Counted from the stretch's first letter, positions 33,937 through 45,939 are shown. The stretch is DNA of 64,000 nucleotides from Aquilutibacter rugosus (GCF_036541335.1 NZ_JAZHBO010000002.1:372001-436000), one strand, 5' to 3'. Program-made: numbers and translations. Notes: generated by a model not told the origin, from the sequence alone.

Positions 33937-34413
33937 ATGACCATCGAGAACCCCGATCTGCATTTCATGCGCATGGCCTTGGATCTGGCCGTGCACGCTC
34001 GTGACACCCACGGTGAGATTCCGGTTGGTGCGCTGGTGGTGAATGCACAGGGTGAGGTGATCGGTCGCGGCTTTAACCGCAACATCATGGACCGCGATCC
34101 GTCCGCCCATGCGGAAATGGTCGCATTGCGTGAGGCCGGCGCTGCAGCAGATAACCACCGACTGTTAGGTTGCACTGTCTATGTGACGCTGGAGCCCTGC
34201 ACGATGTGTGCCATGGCGATGATCCACGCGCGAGTCGGACGAGTTGTTTATGGCGCGGCGGATCCAAAGACGGGAGCGGCCGGCAGTGTCTTTAATGTGC
34301 TGACCGATGAGCGCCACAACCACAAGCTGCTGGTGACCGGCGGAGTGCTCGCCGAGGCCTGCGGAACGCTGTTAACCGACTTTTTTCGCGGGCGGCGCAG
34401 CCGACGAGTCTGA
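33937..34413 (+). CDS. tadA: tRNA-specific adenosine deaminase
   Basis: It converts A34 of tRNA-Arg(ACG) to inosine. The protein has 158 residues. Zinc/catalytic motifs are HAE (SAHAEMVALREA) and PCTMC. There is no ribosome binding site; TACAAT (33924-33929) ends 7 bp before the ATG, so the transcript may be leaderless. The 3' end overlaps the convergent DUF2721 gene by 42 bp. Confidence 0.95.
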   Translation: MTIENPDLHFMRMALDLAVHARDTHGEIPVGALVVNAQGEVIGRGFNRNIMDRDPSAHAEMVALREAGAAADNHRLLGCTVYVTLEPCTMCAMAMIHARVGRVVYGAADPKTGAAGSVFNVLTDERHNHKLLVTGGVLAEACGTLLTDFFRGRRSRRV

Positions 34414-34899
34414 TGCCGGGCGGCGGTGCGTTTCAATCTCGTAATCAATTTCGCTGTTGAACGTCATCATGGCGATGCGCACTTCGCGCCACATGTAGAT
34501 GCAGCCCAGCAGCATCAGCGATACACCTAAGATGCTGAATCCAATAGGCAGGAAATTAAGTCGCTCATGGCCGAGTATGTTAAACGCCAGGGCCAGACTG
34601 CAGCCCACGTAACTGGCCATTGACGCATAGAGCATAGAAACTGCCTGCAGTATGAGCTTGGAACGCTGACGATGGCGCAGAATTTGAACTGCTTTGTAGG
34701 TTTGCTCCTCGCGCGCGTGATCGTACTCGCGCAGCAGAACGCGCAGACGATCGACAACACGGGCCAGACGCGCGTTGGCGGATGTCAGCAGACCGGCCGT
34801 GCCCGTCATCAACAGGGCGGGTGCCAGCATGGCGCCCAGCACGCTAGTAGGGTCCAGCTTGGGCAGTGGAAGGGCAATGGCGGCCAGAATTTCGGACAT
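34372..34899 (-). CDS. DUF2721 membrane protein
   Basis: Protein of 175 residues with three likely transmembrane helices (about 20-42, 88-112 and 118-140) and a cytoplasmic basic loop (LLREYDHAREEQTYK). The family is conserved in bacteria and has no known function. TACAGT lies 6 bp upstream of the ATG at 34899, again suggesting a leaderless transcript. Convergent overlap with tadA. Confidence 0.85.
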   Translation of the reverse strand: MSEILAAIALPLPKLDPTSVLGAMLAPALLMTGTAGLLTSANARLARVVDRLRVLLREYDHAREEQTYKAVQILRHRQRSKLILQAVSMLYASMASYVGCSLALAFNILGHERLNFLPIGFSILGVSLMLLGCIYMWREVRIAMMTFNSEIDYEIETHRRPASDSSAAPPAKKVG

Positions 34900-34966
34900 G
34901 CGACTACTGTAACAAACCCGCTACACTGAGGCATTCGTTTAGTAACGCCGGAACTGTGTTTTGCCC

Positions 34967-35521
34967 ATGATTGCCGATCGCGACAACCTGATTTGGATTG
35001 ACCTGGAGATGACCGGCCTCGATCCGGACACCGATACGATTCTTGAAATCGCCACGCTGGTCACCGATTCGCAGTTAAACATTCTGGCGCAAGGTCCCGA
35101 GTTTGCGATCGCGCAGCCGTTGGACCGCCTCGAAGCCATGGACGACTGGAATCGTAACCAGCATCGCGGATCGGGTCTATGGCAGCGGAGTCTGGAGCAG
35201 GGCGTGAGCCTTCAGCATGCAGAGGCGGCCACGGTCGAATTTCTGCAGCAGTGGGTGCCGGCCGGGGCATCGCCAATCTGCGGCAATTCAATCTGTCAGG
35301 ATCGGCGTTTTCTGGTGCGGCACATGCCCGCGTTGAACTCGTATTTCCACTACCGCCAGATTGATGTCAGCAGCCTTAAGGAGCTGGCACGTCGTTGGGC
35401 CCCGAATCTGCTCGAAGGCGTGGTCAAGCGCAACGCGCATACCGCAATGTCGGATATCGCGGACTCGGTCAACGAGCTGCGACATTATCGGCAGTTCCTC
35501 GGGGCCTTCGCCGGTAACTAG
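34967..35521 (+). CDS. orn: Oligoribonuclease
   Basis: 3'-5' exonuclease that degrades 2-5 nt RNAs and pGpG. The protein has 184 residues. DEDDh residues are visible: D/E in WIDLEMTGLD, D in CQDRRFL, and H/D in RNAHTAMSDI. The ATG at 34967 is preferred over a TTG two codons upstream. It is essential in most gammaproteobacteria. Confidence 0.96.
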   Translation: MIADRDNLIWIDLEMTGLDPDTDTILEIATLVTDSQLNILAQGPEFAIAQPLDRLEAMDDWNRNQHRGSGLWQRSLEQGVSLQHAEAATVEFLQQWVPAGASPICGNSICQDRRFLVRHMPALNSYFHYRQIDVSSLKELARRWAPNLLEGVVKRNAHTAMSDIADSVNELRHYRQFLGAFAGN

Positions 35522-35527
35522 TCGGCC

Positions 35528-36445
35528 TTACTTGGCGGCAGGCGGTTCCGGATAATCGCCGTCGCCGTCGTGTGCAACCGATCGCGTCACTTTCAGCAGA
35601 TCGCGGCCATCGGCATCGTGATGATAGACATGCAGATCGCGCGTCGGATACGGAATATGCAGGCCGTTGGTCATCAGCGTCTCGCGCACGGCGCGGTTCA
35701 AATCGCTACGTGCATGCAGCAGGTCCGAGTTGGCAACCCATGCACGCAGTTCCAGATCGACGCTGCTTTCGCTTAGCGCGGTGACGAGCACTTCGGGGGC
35801 CGGGTCCTTGAGCACGCGTGCGTCGGCTGCAGCCAGCTCGAGCAGGACGCGGCGGGCGTCGTCGAGATTGTCCTCGTAGCCGACACCGACTTTGATCTCC
35901 AGGCGACGCTCGGCCTGACGACTCATGTTGATGATCGCTTGCGAAGTCACCATCGAATTGGGCATGACCACATCGCGGTTGTCGAGCGTGCGCAGATTGG
36001 TCGTAAAAATACGCACCTGCGTGACTTTGCCTTCCTGCCCGCCGATTTGCACGAGATCGCCGACGTGGAACGGTTTCTGCACAATCAGCAGAACACCTGA
36101 GGCAATGTTCGCCAGCGAGTCTTTGAGCGCCAGGCCGATGGCCAGACCGGCGGCACCCAGCATGGCCAGCAGCGATGCCGGCGGGACGCCCAGCTGCTGC
36201 AGCACGGCCACGCCAACCAGCACCATGCAGAACGCATAGGCAAAGTTCTTTAGGAACAGGCGGGAGATCGTCTCGATGTGTGAGCGTGCCAGCACACGAT
36301 CCAGGCCTTGGATCAGGCGGCGAACGAGCCAAACACCAATCAGTGCAATAGCAACCGCACCGAAGACGCGCAACCCCAGGGTTTCCAGGGCGGCGCGCCA
36401 ATCGATGCGTTGGGCGTTATCGAGCGTATCGGAAATCAGAAACAT
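35528..36445 (-). CDS. Small-conductance mechanosensitive channel (MscS family)
   Basis: Protein of 305 residues. Three transmembrane helices (about 22-45, 68-90 and 92-118) end with the glycine/alanine-packed pore helix LLAMLGAAGLAIGLALKDSLANIASGV. The MscS beta domain (FHVGDLVQIGGQEGKV, NRDVVMPNSM) and C-terminal vestibule follow. It releases osmolytes on hypo-osmotic shock. Convergent with orn; 17 bp downstream of ppsA on the same strand. Confidence 0.93.
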   Translation of the reverse strand: MFLISDTLDNAQRIDWRAALETLGLRVFGAVAIALIGVWLVRRLIQGLDRVLARSHIETISRLFLKNFAYAFCMVLVGVAVLQQLGVPPASLLAMLGAAGLAIGLALKDSLANIASGVLLIVQKPFHVGDLVQIGGQEGKVTQVRIFTTNLRTLDNRDVVMPNSMVTSQAIINMSRQAERRLEIKVGVGYEDNLDDARRVLLELAAADARVLKDPAPEVLVTALSESSVDLELRAWVANSDLLHARSDLNRAVRETLMTNGLHIPYPTRDLHVYHHDADGRDLLKVTRSVAHDGDGDYPEPPAAK

Positions 36446-36462
36446 TCCGATATTTTACTTGT

Positions 36463-38841
<2,379 letters not shown>

Positions 38842-38979
38842 GCGGGAACTCCAAGGCTTGTGATAGGTTGGAAAGGCTACGCATACGAATGCGGGCTGGC
38901 CATATTGTCGCCGCCTGGCCCCTCGGATTCAAGCAAATTAGCCCTAATCTACCCATTAACGATCCAATTTCTCATTTCC

Positions 38980-39801
38980 ATGCCCGATACTCGATCTGTT
39001 TTCTACGTCTCCGATGGCACCGGTATTACTACCGAAACGCTGGGCCATACGCTGTTGTCGCTGTTTCCGGGCAGCAAGTTCGTCTCGGAGCGCATGCCGT
39101 TTGTGGACACACCGGAAAAGGCGGAAGAGGCAATCGCGGAAATCATGGCGAAGTCCGCTGCATACGGAACGCGGCCGATCGTGATCAATACCTGTATGGA
39201 TCCGCAGATCGGGCAGATCCTTGCTCGATCCGGCGGAATGATGCTGGACGTGCTCGAGCCTTTTATCGCCCCACTTGAAGCGGAGTTGGCGGCGTCCGCG
39301 CAACGCAATATCGGCAAGGCGCATGGCATCGTCGATTTCGACCGCTATCATCGGCGCATCAACGCGATGAACTTTGCGTTGGCCTATGACGACGGTCAGC
39401 AGATCAATTACGACGAGGCCGATGTCATCCTGGTCGCGGTGTCGCGTGCCGGCAAGACGCCGACCTGCGTGTACCTTGCGCTGCACTACGGCATCCGCGC
39501 CGCGAATTACCCGCTAACGCCCGAGGATCTGGAGCACGATCGGCTGCCGGAGCGCCTTCGCAAATATCGGAACAAACTGTTTGCGCTGACCATTGATCCG
39601 ATGCGTCTGTCGCAGATTCGCCAGCAGCGTCGTCCCAACTCAAAGTATGCCGATCTGAGTAACTGTCGTTCCGAGGTGTCCGCGGCCGAGGCGCTGTTCC
39701 GTTCCGAGCGCCTCCCGACCTTGTCCACCACCAACAAGTCCATTGAAGAACTGGCGTCGAACATACTTTCGACGCTGGATATTCAGCGGGAGATGTACTG
39801 A
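38980..39801 (+). CDS. ppsR: PEP synthase regulatory protein (bifunctional kinase/pyrophosphorylase)
   Basis: DUF299 protein of 273 residues that inactivates PEP synthase by ADP-dependent phosphorylation and reactivates it by phosphorolysis. The nucleotide-binding motif is VAVSRAGKTPT; FYVSDGTGITTETLG is the N-terminal signature. The ATG at 38980 fits the family start; the open frame continues upstream but only over ppsA sequence. It is divergent from ppsA, the usual arrangement. Confidence 0.94.
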   Translation: MPDTRSVFYVSDGTGITTETLGHTLLSLFPGSKFVSERMPFVDTPEKAEEAIAEIMAKSAAYGTRPIVINTCMDPQIGQILARSGGMMLDVLEPFIAPLEAELAASAQRNIGKAHGIVDFDRYHRRINAMNFALAYDDGQQINYDEADVILVAVSRAGKTPTCVYLALHYGIRAANYPLTPEDLEHDRLPERLRKYRNKLFALTIDPMRLSQIRQQRRPNSKYADLSNCRSEVSAAEALFRSERLPTLSTTNKSIEELASNILSTLDIQREMY

Positions 39802-40280
39802 TGGGGGGGAAGTGGATCGTGGATCGCGAGACCCGACTGGTTCTGGGTCGGGCCAGCGGTCGTCATATTCGCTTGCCGCGCTTGAGTCGGCTGTCCTATC
39901 TGATGGGTTTGTATGCGGAGAATTTCCGCAAGTTGAATTCATGGCTGCCCGTGCGGACCATGGCTCCGGGTGTGCATCATCTTGAGGTCGAAGGCAGCCC
40001 CGCCGTTCGCGTCGAAGTCATCGAACAGCATCGGTTCACTACGGAGCTGCGTCTGTCTTACGACATGACCGATACGGTGACGGGAGAATACGATCCGTCG
40101 GCACATGTGCGGGTCTATCACGACACGCACCAGACGGAAGTGACGCACTGTTACGTCGGTCGCAACTGGCAGGACGCGATTGGGATGTCGCCGCCACGCG
40201 ACATGCTTTATGCGCATCGGCTACAGATGAATGTCTTCTTCGGTAAGTGGCTCGATTACCTGCATCAGCAGGGATACTGA
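39801..40280 (+). CDS. DUF1249 family protein
   Basis: Protein of 159 residues (LSYLMGLYAENFRKLNSWL, RLSYDMTDTVTGEYDPSAHVRVYHDT). This is a conserved gammaproteobacterial family of unknown function. Its ATG shares a base with the ppsR TGA stop, so translation is coupled. In many genomes the family lies near other genes, so this association is only contextual. Confidence 0.85.
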   Translation: MGGKWIVDRETRLVLGRASGRHIRLPRLSRLSYLMGLYAENFRKLNSWLPVRTMAPGVHHLEVEGSPAVRVEVIEQHRFTTELRLSYDMTDTVTGEYDPSAHVRVYHDTHQTEVTHCYVGRNWQDAIGMSPPRDMLYAHRLQMNVFFGKWLDYLHQQGY

Positions 40281-40291
40281 TCAAACCACGT

Positions 40292-40428
40292 CGCCACATG
40301 CCGTGTGGCGATGTCCCCACGGGGATTGGATGCGGTGCACTCCATGCACCGCACGCTCGCAAGGCTCGCGCAACCTGCGGTTGTCCCGCAGGGCCATCCT
40401 TGGCCCTGCGTCGAACCCCTGGGGGTTC
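40292..40428. repeat. Cluster of short perfect hairpins between DUF1249 gene and tRNAs
   Basis: Within 137 bp there are: CGCCACA/TGTGGCG (40292-40310), CCCC-AC-GGGG (40315-40324), TGCGGTGCA/TGCACCGCA (40331-40353), CGCAGGGCCA-TCCT-TGGCCCTGCG (40387-40410) and GAACCCC-TG-GGGGTTC (40413-40428). A CCTGCGG/CCGCAGG pair overlaps the fourth. The 15-mer GTCCCCACGGGGATT (40313-40327) is identical to part of the tRNA-Glu gene (40497-40511). No gene is seen. Confidence 0.7.
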
Positions 40429-40456
40429 ATCATCCCGTGTGGAACGCACATAGCAA

Positions 40457-40483
40457 AAGAGCCACTCTTGCGAGTGGCTCTTT
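40457..40483. terminator. Bidirectional hairpin terminator
   Basis: GAGCCACTC (40459-40467) pairs perfectly with GAGTGGCTC (40472-40480). AA precedes it on the left and TTT follows on the right, so it can serve both the plus-strand ppsR-DUF1249 unit and the minus-strand tRNA transcript, whose last tRNA ends 10 bp away. Confidence 0.8.
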
Positions 40484-40492
40484 GCTTTATAG

Positions 40493-40568
40493 TGGCGTCC
40501 CCACGGGGATTCGAACCCCGGTCGTCGCCGTGAAAGGGCGGTGTCCTAGGCCTCTAGACGATGGGGAC
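40493..40568 (-). tRNA. tRNA-Glu (TTC anticodon)
   Basis: 76 nt including the encoded CCA. The acceptor GTCCCCA pairs with TGGGGAC, the anticodon loop CTTTCAC gives TTC, and the T arm is CCGGGGTTCGAATCCCCG. It is the second gene of a tRNA-Ala/tRNA-Glu transcript. Confidence 0.97.
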
Positions 40569-40623
40569 GCAGTAAACAAAATCAAAAACTTTGTCGGCCT
40601 AAAACAAATTTTATTTCTAGTCC

Positions 40624-40699
<76 letters not shown>

Positions 40700-40719
40700 G
40701 TAGGACTGGAAAGACGACT

Positions 40720-40748
40720 ATCTTAATTTGGAATTTCACTTCCGTCAA
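40720..40748 (-). promoter_or_regulatory. Sigma-70 promoter of the tRNA-Ala/tRNA-Glu transcript
   Basis: On the minus strand TTGACG (40748-40743), a 17-bp spacer and TAAGAT (40725-40720), 20 bp before the first tRNA base. Confidence 0.8.
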
Positions 40749-40901
40749 GCCCATCGTGAAAAAATTTTGCAATGTTTTTCTGATGGGGTCATCAAGGAGC
40801 GCAATGGTACCGACTTCCGCCGATTTCGACAAGGGGGAATCGGCCCAATTTCGGGTGAATGATAAACTCAGCATCCAACCTGGCTGACGTTCAAATTGCT
40901 C

Positions 40902-42104
40902 ATGACCACTACTGCTGCGCAAGCACTCGCCCGTCCCGGCTTCGATGCCAACAACCTTCCGTACGGTGCATTTGTGCGCACAGGGCAGGCGCAATCGCGT
41001 CTTGGTGTGCGTCTGGGTGATCACGTGCTGGATCTGCAGGCACTGGCACTGGACTTGAATTCGGATCTTGCAAACTGGTTCGAAGGCGGCAATCTCGACT
41101 CCCTGTTGCAGGGTACCCCGGCTGATTGGGATGCTGTACGCGCAGCCATCGTAGAGTGGGTCTCGACGCCTGCACATGCGCAAACGGTAGAGGCGCACGC
41201 CATCGCGCTGAGCGACGTGGAGATGGTGATGCCGTTTACTCCGGCGGACTATGTCGACTTCTACGCCAGCGAACAGCACGCGCTGAATGTGGGCAAGATT
41301 TTCCGTCCGCAGAATCCTGATCTGCCGGCGGCTTGGAAACAACTGCCAATCGGCTACCACGGTCGCAGCGGCACCCTGTTTGTTTCCGGTACGCCGGTTG
41401 CGCGCCCGAACGGACTGCGTCGCGTCGACGGCAATATCGAATACGGTCCTTGCCGCTTCCTCGATATCGAGGCGGAGATGGGCTTTGTGTGCGGTAACGG
41501 ACGGATGGGACCGATCAGCTTGGCCAATGCCGATCAGCACGTCTTTGGTGCCTTCATACTCAACGACTGGTCCGCACGTGACATTCAAGCCTTCGAATAC
41601 GTGCCGCTGGGACCATTCCTGGGCAAATCGTTTGCCACATCGATCTCACCATGGGTCGTGCCGCTGGCCGCACTGAGCGCTGCACGCATTTCCACGCCCA
41701 CGCGCGATCTTCCACTGGCTGTGTACCTTGATGACGCTCGCACCACGCCTAGCGGTCTGGACGTGCAACTCGAAGTCCTGTGGAACGATGAGATTGTCTC
41801 GCGTCCGCCATTCCGCGTGATGTATTACAGCTATGCGCAGATGGTGACGCACATGGTGGTCAACGGCGCATCGCTGCGAGCGGGTGACGTGTTCGGTTCG
41901 GGGACGATCTCCGGTGACGATGTGCGTCAGCGAGGTTCATTCCTGGAGTTGACCTGGAACGGCGCCGAGCCCATTACGCTTGCCAATGGCGGCGAACGCA
42001 AGTCACTGGTCGATGGCGACGTAATTGAAATGCGGGCGACGGCCCCGGGCCCCGACGGCAGCATCATTGATTTCGGCAGCGTCATCGGGCGCATTACCGC
42101 CTAA
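40902..42104 (+). CDS. fahA: Fumarylacetoacetase
   Basis: Last enzyme of tyrosine/homogentisate catabolism, splitting fumarylacetoacetate to fumarate and acetoacetate. The protein has 400 residues. Family features are DFYASEQHALNVG, the YHGRSGT loop, the metal-binding EAEMGFV and ILNDWSARDIQAFEY. The ATG at 40902 is preferred to a TTG two codons earlier. It stands alone here, without hmgA or maleylacetoacetate isomerase, and faces metH convergently. Confidence 0.93.
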   Translation: MTTTAAQALARPGFDANNLPYGAFVRTGQAQSRLGVRLGDHVLDLQALALDLNSDLANWFEGGNLDSLLQGTPADWDAVRAAIVEWVSTPAHAQTVEAHAIALSDVEMVMPFTPADYVDFYASEQHALNVGKIFRPQNPDLPAAWKQLPIGYHGRSGTLFVSGTPVARPNGLRRVDGNIEYGPCRFLDIEAEMGFVCGNGRMGPISLANADQHVFGAFILNDWSARDIQAFEYVPLGPFLGKSFATSISPWVVPLAALSAARISTPTRDLPLAVYLDDARTTPSGLDVQLEVLWNDEIVSRPPFRVMYYSYAQMVTHMVVNGASLRAGDVFGSGTISGDDVRQRGSFLELTWNGAEPITLANGGERKSLVDGDVIEMRATAPGPDGSIIDFGSVIGRITA

Positions 42105-42157
42105 TCACCGCTCGTCATGCAGTCCCTTGCTCCACAGTCGCGGAGCAGAGGATTGCA

Positions 42158-44833
42158 TCACTCGGGATCGTAGTCGAGATTCGAGGCCAGTAAGCGCTCG
42201 GCCTGCGCTTGTGTGAGCCCCTTGCGGCGCGCATAGTCCTGCACTTGATCAACGGTCAGGCGACCCACCACGAAATACGTGGAATCGGGATGCGCAAAGT
42301 AAAAACCGCTCACGGCCGCTGCCGGCAACATGGCAAAGCTTTCGGTGAGTTGCATGCCAATACCCCGCGCGTCGAGCAGACGGAACAGCGTGTCTTTTTC
42401 TGAGTGTTCGGGACAGGCAGGGTAGCCTGGTGCCGGACGAATTCCGCGATATGCCTCGGCGATGAGCGAGTCATTTTCCAGAGTCTCAGAACTTGCATAA
42501 CCCCAGTGCTGCGTGCGAACTTGCTGATGCAGCCACTCGGCGCAGGCTTCAGCCAGGCGGTCAGCCAGGGATTTCAGCAAAATCGAGTTGTAGTCATCGA
42601 GCGCGGCATCAAAACGTGCCAAATGCGGTTCAATCCCCAGTCCTGCAGTGCAGGCAAACGCACCAATGAAATCCTGAGAATTGCCCTGCGCATCCGGACC
42701 TTCAACGAAATCTGCCAGACAGTAGTTCGGGCGGTCGAGCGGCTTGTCGACTTGCTGGCGCAGAAAGTGCAGGGGGACATCGCCGGTATCGGTGTGGGCG
42801 ATTACATCGTCACCTTGGCGAGTAGCCGGCCACAAGCCAATGGCGGCGCGCGCCTGCAACCAGTTCTCGGCCACGATGCGATCCAGCATCTCGCGCGCAT
42901 CATTGTACAGTTCGGTAGCCTGTGTGCCGACGACCTCATCCTTAAGAATGGCGGGAAATTTTCCGGCCAATTCCCACGTCTGGAAGAACGGCGTCCAGTC
43001 AATGAAGGGAACCAGCGCGCTCAAGGGCACGTCCAGATGCTGCACACCCAAGGTACGGGGCGTGACGATGGCATCAATGGCAGATTTCGCAAAGCCGCGT
43101 TGCCGCGCTGTGTCTAGGTTGATCAGGCGACTCTGATCGTTCTTCAGCAGATGGCGCTCGCGAATCTTGCCGTATTCCGCATCGTTGGCGGCGACAAACG
43201 GCTCTCGCAAATCCGGTGAGAGCAGGGATTGCGCAACACCAACGGCACGCGATGCATCTTTGACCCATACCGTCGGTGCGGCATAGTGCGGATCAATCTT
43301 AATCGCCGTGTGAGCGCGGGATGTCGTGGCACCGCCAATCAGCAAGGGCATCTCAAAGCCCTGACGCTTCATTTCGCGTGCGACGTGCGACATTTCCTCG
43401 AGTGACGGCGTAATGAGCCCCGACAAACCGATCATGTCAGCGTTTTCACGCTTAGCTGCATCCAGAATCGTCTGCGCTGGCACCATGACGCCCAAGTCAA
43501 CAATCTCAAAGTTGTTGCAGGCGAGCACTACACCGACAATGTTCTTGCCGATGTCATGCACATCGCCCTTAACGGTGGCTAGCACGATCTTGCCTTTGGA
43601 GCTGCTGCTGTCGCCACCGGCGGCTTTCTCGGCCTCGATATAGGGCAGCAGATGGGCAACGGCTCGCTTCATGACACGTGCGGACTTGACCACCTGCGGC
43701 AGGAACATCTTGCCGGCGCCGAACAGATCACCAACGATGTTCATGCCGTCCATCAGAGGGCCTTCAATAACGTGCAGGGGGCGCACGGCCTCGAGGCGCG
43801 CTTCTTCGGTATCCTGCTCGATAAATAAGTCAATGCCATGCACGAGGGAGTGCTCGAGCCGCGCTGCCACCGGCTGCTCGCGCCATGTCATATCTGCAGT
43901 CTTGGCTTTGCCTTTCTGCGGTTTGAACTGATCGGCGATCGCCAGGAGTCGCTCAGTGCCATCGGCACGACGATTCAGGACGACGTCCTCGACTGCTTCG
44001 CGCAAGACGGGGTCCAGATCGTCATAGATGGGCAGGGCACCGGCGTTGACGATGCCCATGTCGAGCCCCGCACGAATAGCGTGATACAGGAACACCACGT
44101 GTATCGCCTGACGCAACGGTTCATTGCCGCGGAAGGAGAACGAGACGTTCGAAATGCCGCCGGAAATATGACTTTGCGGGAAGCGTTTCTTCAGCTCACG
44201 CGCAGCCTCGATAAATGCGACGGCGTAGTCGTTGTGCTCATCAATACCGGTAGCGATGGCAAACACATTCGGGTCGAAGATGATGTCGGCGGGCTCGAAA
44301 CCGACTTGCTCGGTCAGCAGATGATAGGCGCGGCTACAGATGTCGACCTTGCGCCGAAATGTATCGGCCTGACCGTCCTCATCGAACGCCATGACCACCA
44401 CGGCCGCACCGTAGCGACGCACCAACCGAGCCTGGCGCAGAAACGACTCTTCGCCTTCCTTGAGCGAAATCGAATTGACGATGCATTTGCCTTGCACACA
44501 TTGCAGTCCGGCCTCGATGACATCCCACTTCGAGGAGTCGATCATCACCGGAACGCGGGCAATGTCGGGCTCGGCAGCAATCAGATTGAGGAAATCAATC
44601 ATGGCCTGCCGCGAATCGAGCATGCCTTCGTCCATGTTGATATCAATGATCTGGGCGCCGTTCTCCACCTGTTGCCGGGCAACGACCAGAGCCTCGTCGA
44701 AGCGGTTCTCCAGAATCAGTTTCTTGAACTGTGCCGAACCGGTCACGTTGGTGCGCTCACCGACATTGATAAAGTTCAGATCGGGCGTCAGGATCAGCGG
44801 CTCGAGTCCGCTCAGCAAGGTGTAGGTGCTCAT
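42158..44833 (-). CDS. metH: Methionine synthase, C-terminal part (pterin, B12 and activation domains)
   Basis: Protein of 891 residues corresponding to the second to fourth modules of cobalamin-dependent MetH: a pterin-binding domain (NVGERTNVTGSAQF), a B12 cap and B12-binding domain with DVHDIGKNIVG (His ligand to cobalt), and the AdoMet-binding reactivation domain (PAPGYPACPEHSEK). The homocysteine-binding module is a separate upstream gene, overlapping by 4 bp (ATGA). Such splitting is known in several gammaproteobacteria and is not a frameshift. Confidence 0.95.
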   Translation of the reverse strand: MSTYTLLSGLEPLILTPDLNFINVGERTNVTGSAQFKKLILENRFDEALVVARQQVENGAQIIDINMDEGMLDSRQAMIDFLNLIAAEPDIARVPVMIDSSKWDVIEAGLQCVQGKCIVNSISLKEGEESFLRQARLVRRYGAAVVVMAFDEDGQADTFRRKVDICSRAYHLLTEQVGFEPADIIFDPNVFAIATGIDEHNDYAVAFIEAARELKKRFPQSHISGGISNVSFSFRGNEPLRQAIHVVFLYHAIRAGLDMGIVNAGALPIYDDLDPVLREAVEDVVLNRRADGTERLLAIADQFKPQKGKAKTADMTWREQPVAARLEHSLVHGIDLFIEQDTEEARLEAVRPLHVIEGPLMDGMNIVGDLFGAGKMFLPQVVKSARVMKRAVAHLLPYIEAEKAAGGDSSSSKGKIVLATVKGDVHDIGKNIVGVVLACNNFEIVDLGVMVPAQTILDAAKRENADMIGLSGLITPSLEEMSHVAREMKRQGFEMPLLIGGATTSRAHTAIKIDPHYAAPTVWVKDASRAVGVAQSLLSPDLREPFVAANDAEYGKIRERHLLKNDQSRLINLDTARQRGFAKSAIDAIVTPRTLGVQHLDVPLSALVPFIDWTPFFQTWELAGKFPAILKDEVVGTQATELYNDAREMLDRIVAENWLQARAAIGLWPATRQGDDVIAHTDTGDVPLHFLRQQVDKPLDRPNYCLADFVEGPDAQGNSQDFIGAFACTAGLGIEPHLARFDAALDDYNSILLKSLADRLAEACAEWLHQQVRTQHWGYASSETLENDSLIAEAYRGIRPAPGYPACPEHSEKDTLFRLLDARGIGMQLTESFAMLPAAAVSGFYFAHPDSTYFVVGRLTVDQVQDYARRKGLTQAQAERLLASNLDYDPE

Positions 44834-45936
44834 GCGGCCACCTCCGATTTTTCAGTTCGACGAGTGCGCGGGGGTACATCGGCAACGGCCTCACGAATCG
44901 CCCGGATATGGTCAGGGGTAGTACCGCAGCACCCGCCCACGATATTCAGCAGTCCCGATTCGGCAAACTCGCGCAGAATGACGGCCATGTCATTCGGAGT
45001 CTCATCGTAGCCGCCAAAGGCATTGGGCAAGCCGGCGTTGGGATGGCAGCTGATAAACGTTTCCGGTGCGACTTGCGACAGCAGATCGACATAGGCGCGC
45101 ATATCGGCCGCACCCAGAGCGCAGTTCAGTCCGATGCTAAGCGGGCGCGAGTGGCGCAGCGAATACCAGAAGGCATCTGTGGTCTGACCCGACAGCGTGC
45201 GGCCTGAAGCGTCGGTAATCGTGCCGGAGATCATGACCGGTACCCGATAGCCCCGCTCTTCGAATACATTCTCAATGGCAAACAGGGCAGCCTTGGCATT
45301 CAGGGTGTCGAATACGGTTTCAACCATTAGCGCGTCGGCGCCGCCATCAAGTAGGCCGTGGGCGGCCTCGATGTAGGCAATTCGCAGCTCATCGAACGAA
45401 GTGGCCCGATATCCGGGGCGATTGACGTCCGGGCTCAGTGAGGCCGTTCGCGAAGTGGGGCCCAGAATGCCGACTACAAAACGCGGTCGATCCGAGTCGC
45501 GCTCAAATTCATCACAGGCCTCGCGCGCCAGACGGGCGCCGGCTTCGTTTAGTTCCCGCGCCAGATGCGTCAGACCGTAATCCAGCAACGATAAGGTCGT
45601 CGAGTTGAACGTATTGGTTTCGATGAAATCGGCGCCGGCCGCAAGGTACTGGCGATGGATGTCCTTAATCAGCTCCGGCTGCGTCAGGCTCAACAGGTCG
45701 TTGTTGCCGCGCTGGTCGTGACCGCAGCCACAGGCCTGACCATGCGCATGATCAGGGCTATGTGCAAACAGGGCATCGTAGCCCTCGCGAAAGCGATCGC
45801 CACGGTAGTCAGCTTCCTGTAATTCATGGCGCTGAATCATCGTGCCCATGGCGCCGTCGAGTAAAGCGATGCGTTGTGCCAACAGTGATTCCAATGCGGC
45901 GACGCGTTGCGGATTGCGATAAGGGAGTGTCAACAT
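44830..45936 (-). CDS. metH: Methionine synthase, homocysteine-binding subunit
   Basis: Protein of 368 residues with the homocysteine S-methyltransferase fold. It has the N-terminal LDGAMGTMIQRH and the zinc-binding cysteines in GLNCALG and GGCCGTTPDH. It provides homocysteine to the pterin/B12 part encoded by the next gene. A histidine/cysteine-containing insert (CGCGHDQRG) after HGQA is a local oddity. It lies 3 bp downstream of the ArsR-methyltransferase gene, forming a three-gene operon. Confidence 0.93.
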   Translation of the reverse strand: MLTLPYRNPQRVAALESLLAQRIALLDGAMGTMIQRHELQEADYRGDRFREGYDALFAHSPDHAHGQACGCGHDQRGNNDLLSLTQPELIKDIHRQYLAAGADFIETNTFNSTTLSLLDYGLTHLARELNEAGARLAREACDEFERDSDRPRFVVGILGPTSRTASLSPDVNRPGYRATSFDELRIAYIEAAHGLLDGGADALMVETVFDTLNAKAALFAIENVFEERGYRVPVMISGTITDASGRTLSGQTTDAFWYSLRHSRPLSIGLNCALGAADMRAYVDLLSQVAPETFISCHPNAGLPNAFGGYDETPNDMAVILREFAESGLLNIVGGCCGTTPDHIRAIREAVADVPPRTRRTEKSEVAA

Positions 45937-45939
45937 GGT

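Noticed and set aside
42158..45936. Frameshifted metH
   Set aside because: Both parts have complete domains, a clean ATGA junction and proper starts, so this is a true two-gene form.
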